64,000 nt of DNA. Origin: Solemya velum gill symbiont (lineage in GTDB: Bacteria > Pseudomonadota > Gammaproteobacteria > Chromatiales > Chromatiaceae). A program made the translations under genes and the position numbers. Every line of letters starts with the position of its first letter. The stretch's first letter is position 1. Below, in pieces: positions 56,022 through 63,369 of the stretch. The notes under the pieces were generated by a model. The model was not told the DNA's origin and did no database searches. It saw only the letters and a list, made by a program, of their open reading frames with translations. The stretch spans positions 124,001 through 188,000 of the forward strand of contig NZ_JRAA01000002.1 of assembly GCF_000787395.1 (NCBI RefSeq). Reading direction: 5' to 3'.

Positions 56022-56981
56022 TCAGGCCAGCGCCCCACCACAGCTGCTTCCCTGCCCCGCAGTACAGCCGTAGCAGTGATCTGCCATCGTGATATCACTG
56101 CCGGTCAAACCCTCGGTGTCGATATCCTTGATGTGAAGTCTCTCTTTGCCCAATGGCAAACCGATCATCTGGTTGAAATCACAATCATAGACATAGCCCT
56201 GCCAATCGACACTGATCAATGTACGGCACATAACACTCTGCAGATTCTCCGCTGCAAAGGAACTGCGCAACAGCTGCATGTATCCGTCAAACTCCCCTTT
56301 TGAAACCAGCATGCTGCCAAATCGCTGTATCGGCATGTTAACAAGCGTAAAGAGGCGACTGAATTCAACCCCATATTGTGCTCTCAGTTTTTGCCTGTAA
56401 TCATCTTCCAGGCTCTCCTGTGACGGTGGCAGGTGCGAACCCACAGGGTTGTACATCAGGGTCAGTTCAAGCCCACTGCCAGGAACACCATAACCAAGTG
56501 AGTTGAGTTGCCTGAGCGCATCGATACTCCTGGTAAAGACACCCTTGCCACGTTGTGAATCGACATTCTCTTCGAGGTAGCATGGCAAGGAAGCGACAAC
56601 CTCGACCTTGTATTGCGCCAGGAATTCAGCAAGTGACTCCTGCCCCGGTTCGGAAAGAACGGTCAGGTTGCAGCGATCAATAACATGTACACCCAGTGCG
56701 CTCGCTTTCTCAACAAGCTGCCGAAATGGCGCGTGGATTTCTGGTGCACCGCCGGTCAGATCAAGTTGCCTGATTGTGCCTGACTCGAGAAAATTGAGAA
56801 TATCTCCGGCTGTTTCGGCAGACATCTCTTCTGTCCGGTTTGGCCCGGCATTCACATGGCAATGCTGGCACTGCTGATTACACTTGTAGCCTAGGTTGAC
56901 CTGGAGTGTTTCCAGCCTGCTTCTGTACAACACAGGAAAATCGCTCTTGCCCGGGTTGAGCTTTGGCAATACATCTATCAT
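56022..56981 (-). CDS. arsS: Radical SAM protein ArsS (arsenosugar biosynthesis)
   Basis: 319 aa. The radical SAM motif is GYKCNQQCQHCHVNAGPNRT (CxxxCxxC), and the C-terminus carries the cysteine-rich tail YGCTAGQGSSCGGALA typical of TIGR04167. ArsS-type enzymes transfer a deoxyadenosyl group to arsenic on the route to arsenosugars. A methyltransferase (ArsM) is expected in the same cluster but none is present within the window. Next to the two TIGR0428x glycosyltransferases. Confidence 0.94.
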   Translation of the reverse strand: MIDVLPKLNPGKSDFPVLYRSRLETLQVNLGYKCNQQCQHCHVNAGPNRTEEMSAETAGDILNFLESGTIRQLDLTGGAPEIHAPFRQLVEKASALGVHVIDRCNLTVLSEPGQESLAEFLAQYKVEVVASLPCYLEENVDSQRGKGVFTRSIDALRQLNSLGYGVPGSGLELTLMYNPVGSHLPPSQESLEDDYRQKLRAQYGVEFSRLFTLVNMPIQRFGSMLVSKGEFDGYMQLLRSSFAAENLQSVMCRTLISVDWQGYVYDCDFNQMIGLPLGKERLHIKDIDTEGLTGSDITMADHCYGCTAGQGSSCGGALA

Positions 56982-57044
56982 TTACAAAAACGCCTGTAAT
57001 CTTTCACTTATCAGCTGATTTTACTACGTACAGCCGGGCAAAAA

Positions 57045-57389
57045 TCAGAAAGTCAGTACCTTATCAGCATTCAGGGTATTTTCGGTCAGTTCATCGAGCG
57101 TGCTGCGCTTGCAACCCGCAATGACCTCGCTCTCTTTCAGACCGCGTGCATCCATACAGGTCCCACACAATAAAACCGAGCCCTTGCGAACAACTGCATT
57201 GATCATGAGTTCGACATTATAGAAACCCTGTGGCACCGTCTGCCCCGCCTTCGCACAGAAAACTGCATCAGCAAGCAGAAACAGCGTGACATTTTCATCC
57301 TTGCCGAGCAGGGACTTGGCCAGCCTCAGGCCGTTATAGCTGCGCTCGGTTCCATATGGTGGATCATTCAGAATAATCAGTGTAGACAT
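57045..57389 (-). CDS. DsrE-family sulfur-transfer protein
   Basis: 114 aa DsrE/YchN-like fold: LIILNDPPYGTERSYNGLRL at the N-terminus and the conserved cysteine pair in VLLCGTCMDARGL. Such proteins carry persulfide in sulfur-oxidising and tusBCD-like systems. It lies 63 bases ahead of ArsS and 15 bases after the VTT-rhodanese gene, linking the arsenic genes with sulfane-sulfur handling. Confidence 0.9.
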   Translation of the reverse strand: MSTLIILNDPPYGTERSYNGLRLAKSLLGKDENVTLFLLADAVFCAKAGQTVPQGFYNVELMINAVVRKGSVLLCGTCMDARGLKESEVIAGCKRSTLDELTENTLNADKVLTF

Positions 57390-57404
57390 TATCTTTACCC
57401 TCTT

Positions 57405-58382
57405 TTACACGGGTGGCTCATGTGAAACAGGCTCCCCAGCCGAATTCCAGGCTGTCATACCATTTCTGACAACATGGACATTCGAGAATCCATTTCGGGC
57501 TAGTATCCTGGCAGCCTTTACAGAGCGTTTGTCCGTTCGACAGACGATCGCAACTGGCGAGTCATTATGATCGGATATCTCTGCAATACGTTGCTTTAAC
57601 TCTTCAAGCGGGATATTAAATGAACCAATGATATATCCTTGCTTGCCGACATAATCTTCTACTGTGCGAACATCAAGAATCAGTGGCGGATCATTTTCTT
57701 TTAACTGTTTGGCAAGTTCAGAAACATCTATCATCGGACCCTGGCGAAGCCTTCCCACCAGGCGCGGAATAAATGCAACAACGGCAAGCAAGGCGAGAGC
57801 CAGCAGCCCTTTCTGTATGAAGGACTCACCACCTGAGATTGCTTCACGACCCGCGTAACCGAGATAAGTATATGCAAAGGCCCCCGGAAGCATGAACAGA
57901 TAGGTGGCAAGTATATAGTCGAGCAATCGTATGCGGGTCAGTCCAAGCGCATAGTTCAACAGGTTGAAAGGAAACAGGGGAACAAGACGCACGAAAGCAA
58001 CGAATCGCCATCCTTCCGCCTCGACACCCTCCTTCAGCTTTGCAACTCTCTTTCCGCTGTTCTTTTCGACCCACTCAGAGGCAATGTATCGGGCAATGAT
58101 AAATGCCAGTGTTGCGCCGATTGTCGCACCGGTCAGGTTGTAAAAGGTTCCCCAAACAGGTCCGAACAGAGCGCCACCGGCAAGAGTAAGGACAGAACCG
58201 GGCAGGAACACCAGCGTCGAAACGATATAGATGAGCATGAAAACGACAGGCCCTGCACTGCCCAGGCTTATCACCCACTCCTGCAGGGCATCTCCGCTCA
58301 ATTGCTCACGGTAAACCACGGCGAGCGCAATACCGGCAGCAATCAGCAGCAGCAACAGAACCTGTGTGATGCGTTTATTCAT
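57405..58382 (-). CDS. VTT-domain membrane protein fused to a rhodanese
   Basis: 325 aa from ATG 58382. The N-terminal 220 residues form a VTT/DedA-like (SNARE-associated) membrane domain with VFLPGSVLTLAGGALFGPVW and RLVPLFPFNLLNYALGLTRI; the C-terminal 100 residues are a rhodanese domain with the active-site cysteine in VAIVCRTDKRSVKAARIL. Fusion of a membrane carrier-like domain to a sulfurtransferase is unusual. The open frame extends to 58472; 58382 gives a typical N-terminus and an 8-base overlap with the hydroxylase gene. Confidence 0.9.
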   Translation of the reverse strand: MNKRITQVLLLLLIAAGIALAVVYREQLSGDALQEWVISLGSAGPVVFMLIYIVSTLVFLPGSVLTLAGGALFGPVWGTFYNLTGATIGATLAFIIARYIASEWVEKNSGKRVAKLKEGVEAEGWRFVAFVRLVPLFPFNLLNYALGLTRIRLLDYILATYLFMLPGAFAYTYLGYAGREAISGGESFIQKGLLALALLAVVAFIPRLVGRLRQGPMIDVSELAKQLKENDPPLILDVRTVEDYVGKQGYIIGSFNIPLEELKQRIAEISDHNDSPVAIVCRTDKRSVKAARILARNGFSNVHVVRNGMTAWNSAGEPVSHEPPV

Positions 58383-59232
58383 CATCACTCCACTGACGGC
58401 GATTGATCGCGTAGTCACTGATCTTGCCTCGGAATGGCAGCCATAACATACCAGGAAGCCAGGTGACGTCACGTGCGTCCCTGTATTTCCGAATACCGAT
58501 CGTCATCCCGACATGGCCGTCACGTGGTTGGTCACGGTAGGTTCCGAACAGGCGGTCCCACAGTGACAGGTTGAAACCGAAATTACTGTTTGCCTCGTCA
58601 TCATTAACCGAGTGGTGAACTCGATGCATGTCCGGTGTCACGACGAACCAACGAACAAACCGGTCAACAGCTGCCGGCAAGCGTACGTTACCGTGATTGA
58701 ACATCGCCATCAGGTTTAAAATCACTTCAAACAGGATGACCGCAACAACCGGTGGTCCCAGCAAAATGATGGTGGCGAACTTGATCAGCATCGACAGGAA
58801 TATCTCGATTGGATGAAAGCGTGCGCCGGTAGTGAAATCGTAATCAATGTCCGCATGATGCACCCTGTGCAAACGCCACAACAGCGGCACCGCATGCACC
58901 ATCACATGCTGCAGATAAATAACAAGATCCATCACCACGATCGACACAATAATCGCGAGAACAGGTGAGACCGAGTAGTAGTTGAAAAGCCCCCAGTTCT
59001 GTTCGACCGCAGTCATCGCAACACCGATAGCTGCCGCAGGGAAAGCGAGGCGCAGCAGGAAGCTGTTAAGAAACACGATGCCTAGATTATTGGCCCAGTG
59101 GACTGCTCTTGGAACCAACAAAGCACGGCATGGCGAGAGGTATTCCCAGCTCGCCATGATCACGATCATGCCGAAAAAACAGCTCATCCGAACCACTTTT
59201 TCATTGGCAACGACCCAGTCAACAAATTCCAT
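58375..59232 (-). CDS. Sterol desaturase / fatty acid hydroxylase family membrane protein
   Basis: 285 aa with four to six hydrophobic segments and the histidine clusters of the di-iron hydroxylase family: LQHVMVHAVPLLWRLHRVHH, a following DIDYDFTTGARFHPIE and MHRVHHSVNDDEANSNFGFN. The substrate is not known. It is the first gene of the minus-strand run, with a strong ribosome site (GAGGGGGTCTG) and a promoter overlapping the ArsR operator. Confidence 0.9.
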   Translation of the reverse strand: MEFVDWVVANEKVVRMSCFFGMIVIMASWEYLSPCRALLVPRAVHWANNLGIVFLNSFLLRLAFPAAAIGVAMTAVEQNWGLFNYYSVSPVLAIIVSIVVMDLVIYLQHVMVHAVPLLWRLHRVHHADIDYDFTTGARFHPIEIFLSMLIKFATIILLGPPVVAVILFEVILNLMAMFNHGNVRLPAAVDRFVRWFVVTPDMHRVHHSVNDDEANSNFGFNLSLWDRLFGTYRDQPRDGHVGMTIGIRKYRDARDVTWLPGMLWLPFRGKISDYAINRRQWSDDE

Positions 59233-59262
59233 CAGACCCCCTCAGCAAAATAACAAGAACTT

Positions 59263-59290
59263 GCTATACTAAGCACAACCTATTATTCAA
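59263..59290 (-). promoter_or_regulatory. Candidate sigma-70 promoter of the arsenosugar-type run
   Basis: On the minus strand TTGAAT (complement of 59285-59290) and TATAGC (59263-59268) are 16 bases apart, a fair -35/-10 pair. The -35 box lies inside the 24-bp palindrome, so repressor binding would block this promoter. Confidence 0.55.
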
Positions 59291-59306
59291 GTAATTACTT
59301 GAATAA
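59283..59306. promoter_or_regulatory. 24-bp perfect palindrome, probable ArsR-family operator
   Basis: Perfect inverted repeat with arms TTATTCAAGTAA and TTACTTGAATAA, between the divergent hydroxylase and ArsR-rhodanese genes, 22 bases before the latter's ATG. ATTCAA...TTGAAT symmetry is typical of ArsR/SmtB-family sites. The rhodanese-ArsR product is the obvious ligand-sensing repressor. Confidence 0.8.
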
Positions 59307-59327
59307 AGCATATAGGATAAGGAAAAC

Positions 59328-59996
59328 ATGTCAAGAAACCACTTCAAGCAGGATCTGTTTGCGCAATTTGCCCGCGTCGGCAAGGCACTGGGTCACGGCA
59401 ACCGACTTGAACTGATCGAATTTCTCGCACAGGGCGAGCGCAGTGTCGATGAGCTTGCCAGGGTTTCCGGACTGACGGTTGCCAATACCTCACAACACCT
59501 GCAGCAACTGCGCCAGGCAGGGCTGGTCGAATGTAGAAAAGAGAGCCAAAGGGTCATCTATCGACTGAGCGGAAATGATATAATTGACCTGATGACACAC
59601 CTGCGCCAGGTCGCAGAACGCCACCTGGATGAAGTTGATCAGCTTGTAACAACCTACCTGACAACACGTGATGATCTTGAACCCATTCCGCGCGAAGAAT
59701 TGCTATCCCGGGTGAAAGATGGACTGGTCACAGTGATAGATGTGCGTCCGGTAGAGGAATACAACAACGGCCATGTCACAGGGGCCGTAAATATCCCTCT
59801 GAATGAACTGATGCATCATCTGGATGATTTCGATCACCGGCAGGAAATCGTTGCATACTGCCGGGGACCTCATTGCATTCTCGCATTCGACGCCGTTGCC
59901 AATCTGCGCTCAGCCGGAATCAGGGCCAGAAGACTTGAAGACGGCTTTCCTGAATGGCAAAGAGCCGGCTTACCAGTTGAACGTACTGAACAATAG
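59328..59996 (+). CDS. ArsR-family regulator fused to a rhodanese domain
   Basis: 222 aa. N-terminal winged helix (ALGHGNRLELIEFLAQGERS, VDELARVSGLTVANTSQHLQ) of the ArsR type; C-terminal rhodanese domain with VEEYNNGHVTGAVNIPLNEL and active-site AYCRGPHCILAF. A sulfane-sulfur or arsenic-sensing repressor is likely; the classic ArsR cysteines of the alpha-3 helix (CVC) are not evident. It is divergent from the arsenosugar-type run across the palindrome. Confidence 0.92.
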   Translation: MSRNHFKQDLFAQFARVGKALGHGNRLELIEFLAQGERSVDELARVSGLTVANTSQHLQQLRQAGLVECRKESQRVIYRLSGNDIIDLMTHLRQVAERHLDEVDQLVTTYLTTRDDLEPIPREELLSRVKDGLVTVIDVRPVEEYNNGHVTGAVNIPLNELMHHLDDFDHRQEIVAYCRGPHCILAFDAVANLRSAGIRARRLEDGFPEWQRAGLPVERTEQ

Positions 59997-60018
59997 CTTC
60001 AGTTATTAAACCTGTTCG

Positions 60019-60495
60019 TTACTGGCTAACAGCTGTCATCATCTTGCCAATATCAGCAGATGCATCCCCCATCACTTCAGCAATGGTTCCGCCAAACATC
60101 ATGCCTACGAGACCGACATTCATTTCAGACATGTAAACAGAGCCGTCACCAGTCTCATATACGCCAATTCCCAGCGGCATCATCGTGGTTACAACCTTGT
60201 CTTTGTCGTCTGTCAGAATGCGATTGGCATAATGTGGATTACACAAGGTGACAATCTTGACTCGAGCCATCCCCTCGTGGCCTGCATCAGTAATGTTCTT
60301 CTGAATGTCGAAGAATTTTGCCACTTTCCAGCCAGGTTGTGCAGCAACTGCACTCTCTACTGCGGCGACAGTTTCATCGAATCCCTGTGTACTTTTATGT
60401 ATGTTGATCATCATCGGTGGCATCGAAAACCACACTGCAACACCCATGAGAAGGAAACCAATGATGACACCGACAATCAGTGATTTTGATTTCAT
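60019..60495 (-). CDS. DUF302 domain protein with N-terminal anchor
   Basis: 158 aa from ATG 60495 (AAGGTGAG ribosome site). One transmembrane anchor (LIVGVIIGFLLMGVAVWF) followed by a DUF302 domain with STQGFDETVAAVESAVAAQP, KIVTLCNPHYANRIL and MPLGIGVYETGDGSVYMSEM. The family is common in sulfur and metal-oxidising bacteria; its biochemical role is not established. It is convergent with the ArsR-rhodanese gene. Confidence 0.88.
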   Translation of the reverse strand: MKSKSLIVGVIIGFLLMGVAVWFSMPPMMINIHKSTQGFDETVAAVESAVAAQPGWKVAKFFDIQKNITDAGHEGMARVKIVTLCNPHYANRILTDDKDKVVTTMMPLGIGVYETGDGSVYMSEMNVGLVGMMFGGTIAEVMGDASADIGKMMTAVSQ

Positions 60496-60879
60496 AGCGC
60501 TCACCTTGATCTGTATTCCAGCCAAATGGCCAATTGAGCGCTACCGCAACAAAGCACTTAGAAGCGATAACGCTCCTATTAATAGGTTAGTAAGCATAAC
60601 GGCATAGTGCAATATCTACAGGCAGATAAAAGTCATTTAGGCGTTCGGATATTCATCCGAAAAATCGGTTGATATCAAAAAAAGTCCCGGCGAGGAGCCG
60701 GGACAAAAACTAGGAGAAGTGTTTCCAAATAAGGAAAGGTTAAGAGATCATGACTTAACCTCGAGAACCTGAGTTCCAGACACAGAAAGTGGACACTCAA
60801 ACCCTCTGCTTTTAATTAGTGCAATATGCGTGCCAGCCATTAAAAAGCTAATTTACAGGGTTTCTCTCTTTAATTTGCC
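60496..60879. other. Gene-free interval, 384 bases
   Basis: No ORF of credible length. It contains a hairpin at 60684-60704, a weaker repeat (AGGTTAAG at 60737 with CTTAACCT ending at 60762) and AT-rich sequence. The interval separates the DUF302 gene from the membrane spermidine-synthase-like gene, both on the minus strand. Confidence 0.6.
60677..60704 (-). terminator. Rho-independent terminator
   Basis: GTCCCGGC-GAGGA-GCCGGGAC (60684-60704) with seven T on the minus strand right after it (complement of 60677-60683). It can end the transcript of the spermidine-synthase-like gene, whose stop is about 175 bases upstream. Confidence 0.85.
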
Positions 60880-63342
60880 TCATGATGAGGCATTTACCGA
60901 GTCAGAATGCACCTGTTTGGTTAGATTCAACGCAAAAACCAGCGCTGCAAGAGAGTAGAACAGTACTGCCAGAAGCATGACTGAAGTGAAACCGAAATGG
61001 ACTGCGATAAGGGTTGCAACAATTGCACTCATAAGCGATGCGAAACCATTAACGCTCCATGCCCACGGTAAAAGCCATCCTGCCCTTTCAGATACGCTAT
61101 TCAATGCAATTGGAAACGGCATTCCCATGAAAAAAGCGAGAGGCGCAATAAGAGCAACGGATGCGATGAGCTTGATTGCAGTTGTCTGAATCGCCAAGGC
61201 CTGAAAAACCAATGGGTGAAGCCATAACGAAGCAAGTATGACAATCGTTATACCGGTAACTGCGAGCACCACCGGATTTATCCTGCAACAACGCCTGACA
61301 AACGGAGCCGTGAAGCTGCCAAGCCCTGAAAAGACCAGGAAGCCGCACAGTACAGCTGCCACTGCATAGACAGGATCACCAAGGAAAAGTATGAAGCGCT
61401 GGATAAATGCGATCTCGACGAACAGGAAAGCAAGGCCAATCAGCACAAAATAGAGCATGACAGCGGCAATGTACGGACGATCTGGAGCGTTATTCTCTCG
61501 TGGCACAAACCGAAGCGGTAGCAGTACCAAAAGAACACTGACAAGCAGTGCCTGTATCAGTGTAAATACCAACACGAGATAACCGAGTTCAATCAGTGAA
61601 AAACCGGCCCTGCGCTGCAGCGAAAGAATTTCGGCCAGTGACTCCCACTTGAAAAAGTTGAAGTAATAGGGACGGTCATCAGTAGCAGGTGAAATAGAGA
61701 ATTTGTAGTCATCTATAAATGCAGCCGCACTCTTCCCAAGCAGTGCGCGAGCGCCTTCATAAAAGTAGGGTTTATCGATAGCATTGAAAAGATTCACCTC
61801 GGAATCTGTGATGCCCGGGTACCAGGCCACATCGAATGAGCGTTCATCGCAAAACTGCTGCAGTGAGCGGATATCTTCCGCAGTAAATACACCATGTTTG
61901 ATCAGCAGTGTGCTGGTATTCCAACCACGAATCATTGCCAACTGGTTTTCCGGATGACTTACCCCCTCCTCCCTCAATGCAGTCACAGCCGTAGCAAAGA
62001 GTTTTAATGCATCACGTGGTGGAACCTTGATCCAGCGGGTAATCGAAAGCATGCCTCCCGGCTGCAGTCTCCGGTAATAGAGCCCCAGAGCCTCGGTTGT
62101 ATAAAGGTAGTTCTCACTTAGTGCGTAAAGCCCGGCACTAGATGCGCCTGCTGCATCCAGCAGCGACATCTGGATAAGATCATAAGTCGATTGATTGTGC
62201 GCCAGGAAGGCACGCGTTTCCGACAAATGAATCCGGGTATGATCTTGCAGAAATGCCCAACCGGCGAAATCTGCATAGTCATCCTGCAACAGCTCGACCA
62301 GGTGTGGATTCATCTCAACCGCTTCGATATTGCCCACATCGTGATACTCCGCCTGCAGTATGTCGCTTCCTCCTCCCATACCAAGAATCAGGACGCGAGC
62401 CGGATTTGAAAGGTGATACGGCAGTGCCGATGTCTGGTAATCGAGATAGATCAATTTCGAACGATCGCCATCATAGCGGGTCAGCGCACTTGGGCCATCA
62501 CTGTCGACAAATAGTGCGTACTGGGTTGGTGGCTCTGCACTATTGTTAAGACTGATACCTGATGCAAGTCGAAACGGGATTTGCCGGTTTTCAAGCACAG
62601 TAACAACGCCATGCGGCCCCGAGAGCACGCGCTCTACATGTGAACCGGATACCTGCATGTACTGGCTCAATGGCTTGTATGGTGACATCTGCAGTGACAA
62701 CCACCCTTTCGGCAACATTAAGAGAGTTGCAATTGAGATGACAACAATGACAACTGCAGTCAGACGATAGTCGGTTCGCATCTCAAGCATCGCAACGACG
62801 ACCGCAATCAGAACCGTAAAAGAGATAAGCAGCAATACCTGCTGAGGCTGCAAGAACATAAGGGAATAGATCAACACAAGCGAACCGACACCAGCGCCAA
62901 ACAGGTCAAAACCATAGATCCGGGGAATCTGCTCGCTAAAAGCACCAAACGTCAGGACGATACAGTTCGCTACAAAGAAAAAAGGCAGTAGCAACAGCAG
63001 GTATGCAGCAAGCAAGTATCCCCATTGTGCCGAGTCCCACAGGATTTCCAGTGCATTGAATGGCAATTTCTGTACCAACAGAAAACTAGCGATGATCGTA
63101 AGTGCAAAACCGATGCCGTTGACGATATACGCGGTCACATAATGCGGCATCACCCTTTCCCGTAAAAGAGTCATTATGGTTCCGCTGACGCCATACCCAA
63201 GCAGTGCCAGGCTGATAATCATGTAGGCAAAATGATGCCACTGGATGATCGAGAAGAGGCGAATCAGGAGTACTTCGAATGCGAGCGCCGAGGCAGACAC
63301 CAGCATGATGGAAATGACAGGAGGTTTGGCACTGGTGTCCAT
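60880..63342 (-). CDS. Membrane protein with spermidine-synthase-like methyltransferase-fold domain
   Basis: 820 aa. About 7 hydrophobic segments at the N-terminus (from SIMLVSASALAFEVLLI to about residue 200), a Rossmann-like domain in the middle (about 260-510) with RVLILGMGGGSDILQAEYHD and YDLIQMSLLDAAGASSAG, then more membrane segments at 580-800. The arrangement is that of membrane-embedded spermidine synthase-like proteins (fused-MFS/SpeE-like). Polyamine activity is not proven. It lies 27 bases downstream of pcm, on the same strand. Confidence 0.88.
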   Translation of the reverse strand: MDTSAKPPVISIMLVSASALAFEVLLIRLFSIIQWHHFAYMIISLALLGYGVSGTIMTLLRERVMPHYVTAYIVNGIGFALTIIASFLLVQKLPFNALEILWDSAQWGYLLAAYLLLLLPFFFVANCIVLTFGAFSEQIPRIYGFDLFGAGVGSLVLIYSLMFLQPQQVLLLISFTVLIAVVVAMLEMRTDYRLTAVVIVVISIATLLMLPKGWLSLQMSPYKPLSQYMQVSGSHVERVLSGPHGVVTVLENRQIPFRLASGISLNNSAEPPTQYALFVDSDGPSALTRYDGDRSKLIYLDYQTSALPYHLSNPARVLILGMGGGSDILQAEYHDVGNIEAVEMNPHLVELLQDDYADFAGWAFLQDHTRIHLSETRAFLAHNQSTYDLIQMSLLDAAGASSAGLYALSENYLYTTEALGLYYRRLQPGGMLSITRWIKVPPRDALKLFATAVTALREEGVSHPENQLAMIRGWNTSTLLIKHGVFTAEDIRSLQQFCDERSFDVAWYPGITDSEVNLFNAIDKPYFYEGARALLGKSAAAFIDDYKFSISPATDDRPYYFNFFKWESLAEILSLQRRAGFSLIELGYLVLVFTLIQALLVSVLLVLLPLRFVPRENNAPDRPYIAAVMLYFVLIGLAFLFVEIAFIQRFILFLGDPVYAVAAVLCGFLVFSGLGSFTAPFVRRCCRINPVVLAVTGITIVILASLWLHPLVFQALAIQTTAIKLIASVALIAPLAFFMGMPFPIALNSVSERAGWLLPWAWSVNGFASLMSAIVATLIAVHFGFTSVMLLAVLFYSLAALVFALNLTKQVHSDSVNASS

Positions 63343-63369
63343 ATTGATACTCCTGTCAGCCCCCTGTCA

